Source: Acidimangrovimonas sediminis
Lineage (GTDB): Bacteria; Pseudomonadota; Alphaproteobacteria; Rhodobacterales; Rhodobacteraceae
DNA: 64,000 nt
Direction of reading: 5' to 3'
Assembly: GCF_002871005.1 (NCBI RefSeq)
Contig: NZ_PHSN01000018.1
Span: 123,122-187,121 of the forward strand
Under the pieces are notes generated by a model. The model was not told where the DNA came from. It saw nothing but the letters and a program-made list of their open reading frames with translations, and did no database searches. The translations under genes and the position numbers were made by a program. Below are positions 17,119 through 27,869 of the stretch, in pieces. The number at the start of each line of letters is the position of its first letter. Within the stretch, counting starts at the first letter, position 1.

Positions 17119-18507
17119 ATGCGGACATTCGGGCGCTGGCTCGGCAGGCTGACCATGCTTGCGCTGGTCGTGGTGGTAGCGGCCTACATCTACCTCGTGA
17201 TCTCTCCGCCGACGCTTCTGCGGGTCGGCGGAGGATACGCTTCCAAGATCATCTGTTCTTCGGACTTCCTTCAGGGGCGCGACCCCGAGCGGGTGCTGAA
17301 GACCGACGTGCAGGCACCGGGCAATCCGCTTCTGCGGCTGATGGTGGTGGAGACCGACCGAGCCAAGCGCCTGGTCCACGCCGCTTTCCTGCGCCTGATC
17401 GGTCCCATGGAGGCGGTCGCGCGTCCGGGGTTGGGTTGTGCCGTCGCGCCCGATGGCGATGCCGCCCGTGCCGCGGATCAGGCGGCCCCGCCCGCGCCCG
17501 GCCCGGCGGAAAGTACCGCGCCCTGGCCGCAAGGATCGGGCGGAGCCGCCGCGCAGCACCCGAAGCTTGCCGCCGTGCTGGCCGACGATGCGCTGGCCGG
17601 GCCGGGGATGCGCGCCATCGTGGTGATCGAGGACGGCCGGCTGGTGGCGGAACGCTACGCCCGCGGCTTCGACGCGAAGACCCCGCTCCTTGGCTGGTCG
17701 ATGACCAAGAGCGTGACCGCGGCCCTTGTCGGCACGGTGGTGGGGGCGGGCAAGCTGCGCGTGGACCAGGATGACCTGATGCCGCAATGGCAGGGCGACG
17801 GCCGCGCAAAGATCACCGTGGGCGACCTTCTGTCGATGTCGAGCGGCCTGCATTTCAACGAGGATTACGGCGACGTGTCGGACGTGACGCGGATGCTGTT
17901 CCTGGAGCCCGACATGGCCCGCTTCGTGGCGGATCAGAAGCTCGACCATCCGCCGGGCACGGTGTTCAACTATTCCACCGGCACCGCGGTGCTTCTGTCG
18001 CGGATCTGGCAGAACGCGCTGGGTGATCCCAAGCTGGCGCTGGACTGGCCACGCAAGGCGTTGTTCGGACCGGTCGGCATGGGCAGCGCGGTGCTGGAGA
18101 CCGACGAGGTGGGCACCTTTGTCGGTGGCTCGTACCTCTATGCGACGGCGCGGGACTGGGCGCGGTTCGGACAGCTTCTGTTGCAGGGCGGGGCGTGGAA
18201 CGGCCAGCAGGTGGTGCCAAAGGACTTCGTGCAGATGATGCGTACCTCCTCTGTCGCGGATCCGGTCTATACCAGGGGCATGCTGTGGCTCGACGGACCG
18301 GAGAGCGACATGGACGTCGGCAACGATCAATCGGAATACGGTCTGCCCATAGGGACATTCTGGCTGGAGGGGCATGACGGGCAGACTGTGACGGTAATCC
18401 CGTCGGCCGGGATGGTGGTGGTGCGCATGGGCCTAACCCCGGGGCGGGAGCATTACCGGCCCCAGCGCCTTGTCGCGGCGCTCCTGAAGGCCGCCGGACG
18501 GCCCTGA
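17119..18507 (+). CDS. Membrane-anchored serine hydrolase, beta-lactamase/PBP class C fold
   Basis: A 462-residue protein with one N-terminal membrane helix (about 11-34) and a periplasmic hydrolase domain (about 155-460). The catalytic motifs are SMTK with S194 and K197, Y285-S286-T287, and H419-D420-G421 in place of KTG. This is the arrangement of class C beta-lactamase-like esterases and D-aminopeptidases; substrate unknown. Between helix and catalytic domain lies a short segment, SSDFLQGRDP, nearly identical to one in the small lipoprotein of the sdh operon (44278-44589), then a Pro/Ala linker. ATG 17119 has GGGAGG 7 bases upstream. The reading frame is open further upstream, but that stretch overlaps the acyltransferase gene in another frame. 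Confidence 0.87.
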   Translation: MRTFGRWLGRLTMLALVVVVAAYIYLVISPPTLLRVGGGYASKIICSSDFLQGRDPERVLKTDVQAPGNPLLRLMVVETDRAKRLVHAAFLRLIGPMEAVARPGLGCAVAPDGDAARAADQAAPPAPGPAESTAPWPQGSGGAAAQHPKLAAVLADDALAGPGMRAIVVIEDGRLVAERYARGFDAKTPLLGWSMTKSVTAALVGTVVGAGKLRVDQDDLMPQWQGDGRAKITVGDLLSMSSGLHFNEDYGDVSDVTRMLFLEPDMARFVADQKLDHPPGTVFNYSTGTAVLLSRIWQNALGDPKLALDWPRKALFGPVGMGSAVLETDEVGTFVGGSYLYATARDWARFGQLLLQGGAWNGQQVVPKDFVQMMRTSSVADPVYTRGMLWLDGPESDMDVGNDQSEYGLPIGTFWLEGHDGQTVTVIPSAGMVVVRMGLTPGREHYRPQRLVAALLKAAGRP

Positions 18508-18649
18508 GCGCGTCTGACACCAAGGGGCACCGCGCCTCGCCGCTGCTTTCTGCGCCCGCAAAAAGGCCTTGGCCCCGGCGGTCCTTCTGTGGAACTCTCG
18601 ACAACGGGGGAGACCATCGGAACGTGCAGGCGGGAACGGGCAGGGCGAC

Positions 18650-21600
18650 ATGTCGATCAAGGCGAGTATCTATCACCTCACGCATTATAAGTACGACCGC
18701 CCCGTCAGCCTGGGCCCGCAGATCATCCGCCTGCGCCCCGCGCCGCATTCCCGCACCCGCGTGATCTCGCACTCGCTGCGGGTCTCGCCCGGTGGGCATT
18801 TCGTCAACCACCAGCAGGATCCCTATGGCAACTGGCTCGCCCGCTTCGTCTTTCCCGAACCGGTGACCGAGCTGAAGATCGAGGTCGACCTGGTGGCCGA
18901 CATGTCGGTCTACAACCCGTTCGACTTCTTCGTCGAGGAAAGCGCCGAGACATGGCCGTTCGACTACCCGCTCGACCTGTCGGACGACCTGTCGATCTAT
19001 CGCAAGCCCGAACCCGCCGGGCCGCTGCTGCAGAAGTTCCTAGACACCGTTCCCCGCACGCGCGAGCGCACGGTTGATTTCATTGTCGGCCTGAATGCCA
19101 GGGTCTCGCAGGAGGTGGGCTACGTCATCCGGATGGAGCCCGGCGTGCAAACGCCCGAGGAGACGTTCGAGACCGGCAAGGGTTCGTGCCGCGATTCGTC
19201 GTGGCTTCTGGTGCAGGCGCTCCGCCACCTCGGCTTTGCCGCGCGCTTTGTCTCGGGCTACCTGATCCAGCTGAAACCCGATCTGAAATCGCTCGACGGC
19301 CCTTCGGGCACCGATGTCGATTTCACCGACCTGCATGCCTGGTGCGAGGTCTACCTGCCCGGCGCGGGATGGGTCGGCCTTGATCCCACATCAGGCCTGT
19401 TGACGGGGGAAAGCCATATTCCGCTGTCGGCCACGCCGCATTACCGCAACGCGGCACCCATTTCGGGCGGATTCACCGCGGCGGGCCAGCCGCAGGTGGA
19501 ATTCGACTTCGACATGAAAGTGTCGCGCGTGGCCGAGCACCCGCGCATCACCAAGCCGTTCTCGGATGCCGCGTGGGACGACCTGAACACGCTTGGCCGC
19601 AAGGTCGACGACCATCTCGCCAAGGGCGATGTGCGCCTGACCATGGGGGGTGAACCCACCTTCGTCTCGATCGACGATTTCGAGGCGGACGAGTGGAACA
19701 CCGGCGCCGTGGGCCCCACCAAGCGCGGCTTTGCCGATCAGCTGATCCGCCGCCTGCGCGACCGCTTCGCGCCCGGCGGTTTCCTGCATTACGGGCAGGG
19801 CAAGTGGTACCCGGGCGAAAGCCTGCCACGCTGGACCTTCTCGCTCTACTGGCGGCGCGATGGCCAGCCGGTGTGGAAGAACCCCGACCTCGTGGCGCGC
19901 GAACCCGCGAAGACCGGGGCGTCCGCCGCCGATGCCGGCCGCTTCATGGAGGCCTTTGCCGAGAAGCTGGGGATCGACGCGGAATGCGCCCAGCCCGCCT
20001 ACGAGGACCCGGGCGAGTGGATCCTGAAGGAGGCGATGCTGCCCCCGAACGTCTCGCCCGAGAATTCCAGGCTGAAGAACGCCGAGGACAGGGCGCGCTT
20101 TGCCCGCGTGTTCGAGCGCGGGCTGACCGAACCGGCGGGCTACGTCCTGCCGATCCAGCGCTGGCAGGCGCGAGATACCGGTTCGCACTGGCGGTCCGAG
20201 GTGTGGCGGGCGCGGCGCGGGCACCTGTTCCTGATCCCGGGCGACAGCCCCGTGGGCTTTCGCCTGCCGCTGGGCGCACTGCCCTATGTGCCGCCCTCGG
20301 CCTATCCCTATTCCTACCCGGCGGATCCCACGATCCCGGTGGTGCCGCTGCCCGATTTCCACTCCGAACTCGCCCAGCGGCGCGAGCGGTTGCGCGCCGA
20401 GATCGCCCGTCTGGCCGAGGAAGAGGCCGCGCGAGAGGCCGAGGAACAGGCGCGGATGACCCCCGACGTGACGCCTGGGCGCGACCAGCCGGTGGGCACC
20501 GAGACCGCCGACGACACCCGCCGCCAGACGGTGATCCCGCAGGGCGTGGACCCTTCGGGCGGCGCCGTCCGAACCGCCATCGCGATGGAGCCGCGCGACG
20601 GCCGCCTGTGCCTTTTCATGCCGCCCTGCGATGCGCTCGAGGATTACCTGGAACTCATCGCCGCGGCCGAGGAGACCGCCGCCGACCTTGACCTGCCGAT
20701 CCATATCGAGGGCTATTCACCACCGCATGACCCGCGCCTCAACGTGATCCGCGTGGCCCCCGATCCCGGCGTGATCGAGGTGAACATCCACCCCGCCCAT
20801 TCGTGGGACGATTGCGTCGCCACGACCGAGGCGATCTACGAGGAGGCGCGCCAGTCCCGCCTCGGCGCCGACAAGTTCATGATCGACGGCAAGCACACCG
20901 GCACGGGCGGCGGCAACCACGTGGTGGTGGGGGGCGAGACGCCGAACGACAGCCCCTTCCTGCGCCGGCCGGATCTGCTGCGCTCGCTGATCCTGCACTG
21001 GAACCGGCACCCCTCGCTTTCCTACCTGTTTTCGGGCCTCTTCATCGGGCCGACCAGCCAGGCGCCGCGGATCGACGAGGCGCGCCACGACAGCCTTTAC
21101 GAGCTGGAGATCGCGCTGGCGCAGATCTCCGCGCCGCCGGAACTGGGCGGGCAGGGGACGGTGCCACCGGCGTGGCTGGTGGACCGTCTCTTGCGCAACA
21201 TCCTGATCGACGTGACCGGCAACACCCACCGGGCCGAGATCTGCATCGACAAGCTCTATTCCCCCGACGGTCCCACCGGGCGTCTGGGGCTGGTGGAATT
21301 CCGCGGTTTCGAGATGCCGCCCAATGCGCGCATGAACCTGGCCCAGCAGGTGCTGATCCGCGCCCTGATCGCGCGGTTCTGGGAAAGCCCGGCGGGTGGC
21401 AGCCTGACGCGTTGGGGCACCACGCTGCACGACCGCTTCATGCTGCCGCATTACCTGTGGCAGGACTTCCTCGACGTGCTGGAGGATCTGCGCACCCACG
21501 GCTACGACCTCTCCCCCGAGTGGTTCAAGGCACAGGCCGAGTTCCGTTTCCCCTTCTGCGGCGAGGTCGAGGCCGAGGGGGTTCACCTGGAGATCCGGCA

Positions 21601-22096
21601 GGCGCTGGAACCCTGGCACGTGCTGGGCGAGACCGGCGCGATCGGTGGCACGGTGCGCTATGCCGACAGCTCGGTCGAGCGGCTGCAGGTCAAGCTGACC
21701 GCCGCCGACCCGGGCCGCTACGCCGTCACCTGCAACCGCCGCACGGTGCCGCTGAAGCCCACGGGCGAGGCGGGCACCTCGGTCGCGGCGGTCAGGTTCA
21801 AGGCTTGGCAGCCGGCGTCGGCCCTGCACCCGGTGCTGCCGATCGACGCGCCGCTGACCTTCGACATCTACGACACCTGGACGGGGCATGCGCTGGCGGG
21901 CTGCACCTACCATGTCGCCCACCCCGGCGGGCGCAACTACGAGACGTTCCCGGTGAACGGCAACGAGGCCGAGGCGCGGCGGCTTGCGCGGTTCGAGGCC
22001 CATGGCCATACGCCGGGCCGCTACCGTCCCGCGCCCGAAACGCCACACCCGGAATTTCCCATGACGCTCGACCTTCGTCGCGCGCCGGGGGTGTGA
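18650..22096 (+). CDS. Transglutaminase-like protein with C-terminal DUF2126
   Basis: A 1148-residue cytosolic protein (no signal peptide). Residues about 1-290 form a transglutaminase-like cysteine protease fold with an N-terminal beta region and the triad C180 (GSCRDSS), H229 (DLHAWC) and D245 (GLDPTSG). The rest, about 330-1148, is DUF2126, including [14 protein letters not shown] at about 749-762 and many charged residues. Proteins of this build are usually encoded next to a circularly permuted ATP-grasp and an alpha-E protein, as here: the next gene starts 12 bases downstream. The group is predicted to make or process an isopeptide-linked compound; no substrate is established by anything visible. 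ATG 18650 replaces a longer frame from 18569. Confidence 0.9.
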   Translation: MSIKASIYHLTHYKYDRPVSLGPQIIRLRPAPHSRTRVISHSLRVSPGGHFVNHQQDPYGNWLARFVFPEPVTELKIEVDLVADMSVYNPFDFFVEESAETWPFDYPLDLSDDLSIYRKPEPAGPLLQKFLDTVPRTRERTVDFIVGLNARVSQEVGYVIRMEPGVQTPEETFETGKGSCRDSSWLLVQALRHLGFAARFVSGYLIQLKPDLKSLDGPSGTDVDFTDLHAWCEVYLPGAGWVGLDPTSGLLTGESHIPLSATPHYRNAAPISGGFTAAGQPQVEFDFDMKVSRVAEHPRITKPFSDAAWDDLNTLGRKVDDHLAKGDVRLTMGGEPTFVSIDDFEADEWNTGAVGPTKRGFADQLIRRLRDRFAPGGFLHYGQGKWYPGESLPRWTFSLYWRRDGQPVWKNPDLVAREPAKTGASAADAGRFMEAFAEKLGIDAECAQPAYEDPGEWILKEAMLPPNVSPENSRLKNAEDRARFARVFERGLTEPAGYVLPIQRWQARDTGSHWRSEVWRARRGHLFLIPGDSPVGFRLPLGALPYVPPSAYPYSYPADPTIPVVPLPDFHSELAQRRERLRAEIARLAEEEAAREAEEQARMTPDVTPGRDQPVGTETADDTRRQTVIPQGVDPSGGAVRTAIAMEPRDGRLCLFMPPCDALEDYLELIAAAEETAADLDLPIHIEGYSPPHDPRLNVIRVAPDPGVIEVNIHPAHSWDDCVATTEAIYEEARQSRLGADKFMIDGKHTGTGGGNHVVVGGETPNDSPFLRRPDLLRSLILHWNRHPSLSYLFSGLFIGPTSQAPRIDEARHDSLYELEIALAQISAPPELGGQGTVPPAWLVDRLLRNILIDVTGNTHRAEICIDKLYSPDGPTGRLGLVEFRGFEMPPNARMNLAQQVLIRALIARFWESPAGGSLTRWGTTLHDRFMLPHYLWQDFLDVLEDLRTHGYDLSPEWFKAQAEFRFPFCGEVEAEGVHLEIRQALEPWHVLGETGAIGGTVRYADSSVERLQVKLTAADPGRYAVTCNRRTVPLKPTGEAGTSVAAVRFKAWQPASALHPVLPIDAPLTFDIYDTWTGHALAGCTYHVAHPGGRNYETFPVNGNEAEARRLARFEAHGHTPGRYRPAPETPHPEFPMTLDLRRAPGV

Positions 22097-22108
22097 TACG
22101 GGGCCCGC

Positions 22109-24538
22109 ATGAACGATCGCGCCCCTCCTCCGCAGCCCGCGCCCGGCACCCCGGGCAACGCCCCCGACCCGGTGGCGCAGCTTCTGGGCGATTATGCGCC
22201 GCTGCCGGGGATGGCGGATGAGCTGATGGACGGGGGCGGCTGCCTCCGTCCGGTCTGGCAAAGCTTCATCGCGCATCTCGCCAGTCTCGACGAGGCCACC
22301 CGCGCCGCCCATTTCGCGCGGGGTGACCAGTACCTGCGCGACGCCGGCGTGTTCTACCGGCTTTACAACGAGAGCGGCTCGACCGAGCGGGACTGGCCCT
22401 TGTCGCATGTGCCGGTGATCGTGGCCGAAGAGGAATGGACCGCGATCGCCGAGGGGCTGACGCAGCGGGCCGACCTGCTGGAGCGCGTGGCGCAGGATCT
22501 TTACGGGCCCGGGCAGCTGGTGGCCGACGGGCACCTGCCGGCCGCCCTGGTGGCGGGAAACCCGGAATGGCTGCGCCCGCTGGTGGGCGTCGTGCCGCGC
22601 TCGGGCTATCACCTGCATTTCCTGGCCTTCGAGATCGGGCGCAATCCCGATGGGTCGTGGTTCGTGCTGGGCGACCGGACGCAGGCGCCCTCGGGCGCGG
22701 GGTTCGCGCTGGAAACCCGGGTCGCGACCACGCGCATCTTCCCCGAGCATTTCGCCCAGGCCAACGTGCACAGGCTGGCGCCGTTCTTCCGTGCCTTTCG
22801 GGATGCGCTGAACGGGCAGCAGGCAGGCGACGGCGACCGGGTCGGCATCCTGACCCCGGGACCGATGAACGATACCTATTTCGAACACACCTACATCGCC
22901 CGCTACCTCGGTTTCATGCTGCTCGAGGGCGAGGACCTGGTGGTGCAGGACGGCCGTGTCATGGTACGCACGGTGGCCGGGCTGCACCCGGTCAGCGTGC
23001 TCTGGCGCCGGCTCGACGCGCGCTATGCCGACCCGCTGGAGCTTGATCCCGCGTCGCAGCTGGGCACTGCGGGGATGGTCGGCGCGATCCGCGCGGGCAA
23101 CCTGATGCTGGTCAACGCGCTGGGGTCCGGCGTGCTGGAGACGCGGGCGCTGCAGGCCTTTCTGCCCAAGATCTCGCGGGTGCTGCTGGGCGAGGAGCTG
23201 AAGCTGCCCAACATCGCGACTTGGTGGTGCGGCGATCCCGCGGCACGCGCCTATGCCGCGCAGCATGCCGGGCGCATGACCGTCGGCCCGGCGCTTTCGA
23301 CCGGCCTGCCGTTCGACGCTGACACGACCGAGCTTGACGACGCGGTGCAGGCTGCCGGCATGGACACCGCCGCCTGGCTGGCCGAGCGCGGCGGCGGCCT
23401 TGTCGCGCAGGAGGCGGTGACGCTTTCCACCGCGCCCGCGCTGGAAGAGGGCCGTCTTTCGCCCCATCCGATGAGCTTGCGCGTCTTCCTCGCCCGCGCG
23501 GGCGATGGCTGGCACGTGATGCCCGGCGGCTTTGCCCGGATCGGGCGGGGCCGCGATGCCCATGCGCTGGCGATGCAGCGCGGCGGGGCGGTGGCCGATG
23601 TCTGGATCGCCTCGGACGGGCCGGTCGAGCCCGACACGATGCTGCCGGGCGAGGGCGGCGGGCGCTTCCGCCGGCGCGAGGTGACGATGCTGCCCTCGCG
23701 CGCGGCCGACAACCTGTTCTGGCTGGGCCGCTATGTCGAGCGGGTCGAAAGCAACGTCCGCCTGCTGCGCGCCTATCACCTGCGCCTGACAGAGACGGCC
23801 AACCCGGATGCGCCGCTCCTGCGCGGGCTGGCGGATTTCCTCGAGGTGCACGACGTCGACGTGGCGGCCCCTTTCGCGACGCCACTGTTCGACGGAATCA
23901 GCCGGGCGCGGGGCTGCGCCGGCAAGGTGCGCGACCGTTTCGCCATCGACGGCTGGGCCGCGCTGGGGGAGCTGTCGGATTCGGTGGAGTCGCTGTCGGC
24001 CATCGACTTGCGCGGCGACGATGCGGCGCGCGCTCTGGGACGGCTGCTGCGCCAGACCGCCGCCTTCTCGGGCCTCGTGCACGAGAACATGTACCGGTTC
24101 ATGGGATGGCGCTTCCTTTCCATCGGTCGGGCGCTGGAACGTGCCGATGCGACCGCGCGCCTGCTGTCCACCTTCGCCGATCCCGAGGCGGTGGAGGGCG
24201 CGCTCGACCTCGCGCTCGAGGTGGGCGACAGCGCGATGTCCCACCGGCGGCGCTATTCCGTCTCGACCCGGCGCGAGACGGTGGTCGACATGCTCGCGCT
24301 CGACGATCGCAATCCGCGGTCCATCCTCTACCAGCTGACCGAGGCGATGGAGCAGATCCACGCCCTTCCCGGGAACGAGGGGCAGATGCCGATGACGCCG
24401 CTGGCGCGACGCCTGCTTGAGGTGCATACGGGCCTTGCCGTGCAGGTGCCCGAGACGCTGGATACCGAGGGGCTGATCGCCCTCGGCGGCCAGATCGCCG
24501 AGGTTTCGGGCCTGGTCGAGGAGGCCTATTTCGGCTGA
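22109..24538 (+). CDS. Circularly permuted ATP-grasp protein fused to alpha-E domain
   Basis: An 809-residue fusion. The N-terminal part (about 30-500) is the circularly permuted ATP-grasp type 2 domain (former DUF404/DUF407), with NESGSTERDW, GPMNDTYFEHTY and KLPNIATWWCG patches. The C-terminal part from about residue 528 (LPSRAADNLFWLGRYVERVE) to the end is an alpha-helical alpha-E domain (DUF403). In many genomes these are separate genes. ATP-grasp enzymes ligate a carboxylate to an amine through an acyl-phosphate, so this is the likely bond-forming enzyme of the cluster, with the flanking transglutaminases as hydrolases or transferases. It lies 12 bases after one transglutaminase gene and 3 bases before the other, indicating one operon. 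Confidence 0.9.
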   Translation: MNDRAPPPQPAPGTPGNAPDPVAQLLGDYAPLPGMADELMDGGGCLRPVWQSFIAHLASLDEATRAAHFARGDQYLRDAGVFYRLYNESGSTERDWPLSHVPVIVAEEEWTAIAEGLTQRADLLERVAQDLYGPGQLVADGHLPAALVAGNPEWLRPLVGVVPRSGYHLHFLAFEIGRNPDGSWFVLGDRTQAPSGAGFALETRVATTRIFPEHFAQANVHRLAPFFRAFRDALNGQQAGDGDRVGILTPGPMNDTYFEHTYIARYLGFMLLEGEDLVVQDGRVMVRTVAGLHPVSVLWRRLDARYADPLELDPASQLGTAGMVGAIRAGNLMLVNALGSGVLETRALQAFLPKISRVLLGEELKLPNIATWWCGDPAARAYAAQHAGRMTVGPALSTGLPFDADTTELDDAVQAAGMDTAAWLAERGGGLVAQEAVTLSTAPALEEGRLSPHPMSLRVFLARAGDGWHVMPGGFARIGRGRDAHALAMQRGGAVADVWIASDGPVEPDTMLPGEGGGRFRRREVTMLPSRAADNLFWLGRYVERVESNVRLLRAYHLRLTETANPDAPLLRGLADFLEVHDVDVAAPFATPLFDGISRARGCAGKVRDRFAIDGWAALGELSDSVESLSAIDLRGDDAARALGRLLRQTAAFSGLVHENMYRFMGWRFLSIGRALERADATARLLSTFADPEAVEGALDLALEVGDSAMSHRRRYSVSTRRETVVDMLALDDRNPRSILYQLTEAMEQIHALPGNEGQMPMTPLARRLLEVHTGLAVQVPETLDTEGLIALGGQIAEVSGLVEEAYFG

Positions 24539-24541
24539 GCC

Positions 24542-25447
24542 ATGCTCTATGACATCACCGCCGTCATCGCCTACGACTACCAGACCCCGGCCGGAGCCGG
24601 GCGCAACCTTGCGCGGCTGATGCCCGCGACGGTGCCGGGGGAACAGCGCCTCGTCGCCGGCACGCTCTGCGCCGATCCGGTGCCGGACGAGCGGATCCAG
24701 CGCACCGATTTCTTCGGCAATGCGATGGTCGAGATGAGCTTTCGCGAGGCCACCCGCGCCACCTCTTTCCGGGTGCAGGCCCGGGTGGAGCGCACGTCCG
24801 AACCGCCGGGCCTGGACCTGTCGCCGCCGATGCAGCGGCTGCCCGACGAGATCGCGGCGGTGCACAGCCTTGCCCCAGAGGCGCCGCATCATTTCCTCGG
24901 GCCGTCGCCGCGGGTGCGCCTGCGCGACGAGATGACGGAGTACGCCTGCGACCACCTTGCCCCGGGCATGACGGCGCTGGCGGCGGTCGAGGCGATCGGT
25001 CGGGCGCTGCACCGCGACATGCGGTTCGACGCCGCCGCCACCACGGTCGATACCGATCCGGCAGAGGCCTTCGCCAAGCGGCATGGCGTGTGCCAGGATT
25101 TCACCCACGTGATGATCGCCTGCCTGCGCGGGGTGGGGATCCCGGCAGGTTATGTCTCGGGTTACCTGCGCACACTGCCGCCGCCGGGCCAGGAACGGCT
25201 GGCGGGGGCCGATGCGATGCATGCCTGGGTGCGCGCCTGGGTCGGGCGGGAAACCGGCTGGATCGCCTTCGATCCGACCAACGACGCGATGGTCGGCGCT
25301 GACCACATCCGCGTGGCGGTGGGCCGTGACTACGACGACGTCGCCCCCCTGCGTGGCGTGCTGCGGACCGGCGGGGGCCAGACCAGCAGCCAGAAGGTCG
25401 ACGTCGTCCCGCTTGAGGGCGCGGTGTCCGGCCAGCCGTCCGGCTAG
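24542..25447 (+). CDS. Transglutaminase family protein (short form)
   Basis: A 301-residue protein with an N-terminal beta domain and a C-terminal transglutaminase core. The triad is C184 (GVCQDF), H227 (MHAWV) and D244 (FDPTND), spaced as in the family. It starts 3 bases after the ATP-grasp/alpha-E gene and ends the operon just before a strong bidirectional terminator. Such short transglutaminases recur beside alpha-E/ATP-grasp genes, often together with an Anbu proteasome-like peptidase, which is absent here. The role is likely hydrolysis or transfer of an isopeptide made by the ligase, by inference from context. Confidence 0.9.
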   Translation: MLYDITAVIAYDYQTPAGAGRNLARLMPATVPGEQRLVAGTLCADPVPDERIQRTDFFGNAMVEMSFREATRATSFRVQARVERTSEPPGLDLSPPMQRLPDEIAAVHSLAPEAPHHFLGPSPRVRLRDEMTEYACDHLAPGMTALAAVEAIGRALHRDMRFDAAATTVDTDPAEAFAKRHGVCQDFTHVMIACLRGVGIPAGYVSGYLRTLPPPGQERLAGADAMHAWVRAWVGRETGWIAFDPTNDAMVGADHIRVAVGRDYDDVAPLRGVLRTGGGQTSSQKVDVVPLEGAVSGQPSG

Positions 25448-25452
25448 GGCCA

Positions 25453-25482
25453 GCGCCGGCCCGTGTCCGCACGGGCCGGCGC
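25453..25482. terminator. Bidirectional terminator between convergent genes
   Basis: A perfect 12-base stem pairs GCGCCGGCCCGT (25453-25464) with ACGGGCCGGCGC (25471-25482) around a 6-base loop. It lies 6 bases after the transglutaminase stop and 20 before the end of the convergent amidase gene. There is no T-run on either side, so termination may rely on the strong stem. Confidence 0.6.
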
Positions 25483-25502
25483 AGCCCGTCTGATGTGGGA
25501 CC

Positions 25503-26699
25503 TCAGCCCAGTGACGCGACCGCCCGGGCCAGCACCTTGAGCCCGGTGACCAGGTCCTCTTCCCGCGTGTCCTCGTCGAAATTGTGGCTGATGCCGTTGA
25601 TCGAGGGCACGAAGAGCATCGCGACCGGCATGTGCCGCGCTGCGCTGGTTGCGTCGTGCAGCGCGCCCGAGGGCATGTGGCGCCATTTGCCCGGTGCCTC
25701 CGCCTCCGCCGCCTCGGCCAGGGCGGATTGCAGCTGCGCGTCCATCGCCACCGGCTCCAGCCCGATCATCGGGCCGATCGACAGCTCAAGCCCGCGGGCT
25801 CCGGCCACTTCGGCGATGGTCTCGCGGATGATCCCCTCCATCCGCTTCAGCCGGTCCGTGTCGCCGTCGCGCCACTGCATCGAGAACACCGCCTTGCCCG
25901 GCACGATCGAGGCGCCGTTGGGCGTCAGGCTGACATGGCCGATGGTCCAGACGGTCTCCGGCGTCACGACGTTGCGCAGCCGGTCGTTGAGGGTCTGGTT
26001 GAACTCCGCCAGCCCCTGGAACGCGTCGCGGCGCAGATGCATGGGTGTGGTGCCGGCGTGGTTCGACTGGCCGGTCAAGGTGATTTCCATCACCCGGATG
26101 CCGACGATGGAGCTGACGACACCCACCGCTTCGCCCGAGGTGTCGAGGTAGGGGCCCTGTTCGATATGCATCTCGACATAGCCGGTGAAGCGGCCGGGAT
26201 CGAGGAAGTCCCCGCTCACCAGATCCGCCATCTTCGCCCGCCCCTCGGCATAGGTCGTTCCGTCCGAGGCAGTGAGCTTGTCGGCCTCCGCCAGGCTGCG
26301 TCCGCCGGCCCAGACGGTGGAGCCCGTCGTGACGCCGTACCGCCCTTCCTCGTCCTGGAAGCTGACGACCGAGATCGCGGGGCCGCCCGCCTCCTTCGCC
26401 GCACGCGCCACCTCCAGCGCCGCCATGACGCCGAGCGCCCCGTCGAGCCAGCCGCCCTCGGGCTGGGTGTCGGAATGCGATCCCATTAGGAGGGACGGGC
26501 CATCCCCCGCAAGACCGAAGAGGTTGCCGACCGGGTCGAAATAGGGCGTCAGCCCCGCGTCGCGGAATTGGGCGGCCAGCCACTTGCGGGCCTCGATGTC
26601 CTTGTCGGAATAAGCCGGGCGGACGACGCCGGTGCCGACGGCGCCGATCGACCTCAGGTCGTGCAGGCTTTTCAGGAAACGTTCGGGGTTCGGTTGCAT
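25503..26699 (-). CDS. M20-type Zn-dependent amidase (N-carbamoyl-amino-acid hydrolase/allantoate family)
   Basis: A 398-residue member of the hydantoinase/carbamoylase amidase group of metallopeptidase family M20. The metal-binding pattern is intact: H and D in MGSHSDTQ, D in [10 protein letters not shown], the glutamate pair in FQDEEGRYG, the HIEQG motif and SNHAGTTPM. These enzymes remove a carbamoyl group or ureido nitrogen from amino acid derivatives; N-carbamoyl-L-amino acids, allantoate or ureidoglycolate are alternatives I cannot separate by eye. ATG 26699 has AAAGGAGAGG 4-13 bases upstream. The gene is divergent from the saccharopine pathway pair, with the starts about 105 bases apart. 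Confidence 0.85.
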   Translation of the reverse strand: MQPNPERFLKSLHDLRSIGAVGTGVVRPAYSDKDIEARKWLAAQFRDAGLTPYFDPVGNLFGLAGDGPSLLMGSHSDTQPEGGWLDGALGVMAALEVARAAKEAGGPAISVVSFQDEEGRYGVTTGSTVWAGGRSLAEADKLTASDGTTYAEGRAKMADLVSGDFLDPGRFTGYVEMHIEQGPYLDTSGEAVGVVSSIVGIRVMEITLTGQSNHAGTTPMHLRRDAFQGLAEFNQTLNDRLRNVVTPETVWTIGHVSLTPNGASIVPGKAVFSMQWRDGDTDRLKRMEGIIRETIAEVAGARGLELSIGPMIGLEPVAMDAQLQSALAEAAEAEAPGKWRHMPSGALHDATSAARHMPVAMLFVPSINGISHNFDEDTREEDLVTGLKVLARAVASLG

Positions 26700-26803
26700 C
26701 GTCCCTCTCCTTTGCTTTGCTGCGAGGCTTAGCAGCCGTGCGCGGGTATGGCCACTTGGCCCTGCCGGAAACTCGGCATAGGCAAGATCAAAAGGAGCGG
26801 CGG

Positions 26804-27868
26804 ATGACACATCTCTGGGTACGGGCCGAGCAGCGGCAGAATGAGGATCGGGTCGGCCTGACATCCGAAGGGGCCGCCGCCCTGATTGCGGCAGGCATCC
26901 GCGTGACGGTGGAGGAAAGCCATGTGCGCGCCCTCCCGATCAACGGCTATGCCGCCGTCGGCTGCGAGATAGCGCCCGAAAATTCCTGGCCCGACGCCCC
27001 GGCCGACGCCATCGTCTTCGGCCTCAAGGAGCTGCCCGAGGACGGCACGCCGCTGACCCATCGCCACATCATGTTCGGCCATGCCTACAAGGGCCAGCCC
27101 GCGGGGCAGGAGTTGCTGCGCCGCTTCCGCGCTGGGGGCGGCACGCTCTACGATCTGGAATACCTGACCGACGGGGCCGGCCGCCGGGTCGCGGCCTTCG
27201 GCTACTGGGCCGGGTTCGCGGGGGCGGCGGTCGCGCTGAAATGCTGGGCCGCACAGCAGACAGGCGGCATCGCCGGTGCGGTCGGTCGCTACCCGGGCAA
27301 GGACCAGATGCTGGCCGCGTTGACCGCCGCGATGGACGCCACCGGCGTGGCGCGCCCACGGGCGCTGGTGATCGGCGCGCTGGGGCGGGTCGGCACCGGA
27401 GCGGCGGACCTCTGCACCGCGCTGGGGGTCGGCGTCACCCGCTGGGACATGGCCGAGACGGCGCATGGCGGCCCCTTCCCCGAGGTGCTGGACCACGAGA
27501 TCTTTCTCAACTGCATCCTCGCGCGGCCCGGCTGCCCGGTCTTCGTGCCGGCCTCGGCCGGGACCGACGCGCGCAAGCTGACCGTGATCGGCGACATCGC
27601 CTGCGACCCGACGTCGGATTTCTCGCCGGTCAAGGTTTACGACAGGGTGACGACATGGGAGGCCCCGGCGCTGCGGGTGGCGGAAAACCCGCCGCTCGAT
27701 GTCACCGCGATCGACAACCTGCCCTCAATGCTTCCGGTCGAAAGCTCGATCGACTACGCGGGCCAGCTTCTACCCTCGCTCCTGACGCTGGGCACGCTGG
27801 ACGCCGGCGTCTGGGCGCGCGCGAAGGCGGAGTTCGACCGCCATACCGAAGACCTGCAGGAGGCATGA
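26804..27868 (+). CDS. Saccharopine dehydrogenase, L-lysine-linked type (LYS1-like)
   Basis: A 354-residue enzyme of the alanine dehydrogenase/saccharopine dehydrogenase fold. It opens with [20 protein letters not shown], the family's substrate-binding start, and has a Rossmann loop ([17 protein letters not shown]). The family interconverts saccharopine and lysine plus 2-oxoglutarate with NAD(P)(H). The next gene, 2 bases downstream, encodes the glutamate-linked saccharopine dehydrogenase, so together they can convert lysine to aminoadipate semialdehyde. ATG 26804 has AAAGGAG 6 bases upstream. In bacteria the two activities are often fused or absent; here they are separate, as in fungi. A catabolic or osmotic role is more likely than lysine synthesis, but this is inferred. 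Confidence 0.88.
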   Translation: MTHLWVRAEQRQNEDRVGLTSEGAAALIAAGIRVTVEESHVRALPINGYAAVGCEIAPENSWPDAPADAIVFGLKELPEDGTPLTHRHIMFGHAYKGQPAGQELLRRFRAGGGTLYDLEYLTDGAGRRVAAFGYWAGFAGAAVALKCWAAQQTGGIAGAVGRYPGKDQMLAALTAAMDATGVARPRALVIGALGRVGTGAADLCTALGVGVTRWDMAETAHGGPFPEVLDHEIFLNCILARPGCPVFVPASAGTDARKLTVIGDIACDPTSDFSPVKVYDRVTTWEAPALRVAENPPLDVTAIDNLPSMLPVESSIDYAGQLLPSLLTLGTLDAGVWARAKAEFDRHTEDLQEA

Positions 27869-27869
27869 C

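Noticed and set aside
20717..25306. 1529-residue minus-strand open frame opposite the transglutaminase/ATP-grasp genes
   Set aside because: Antisense artefact of GC-rich codons; spans three real genes and shows no recognisable domain.
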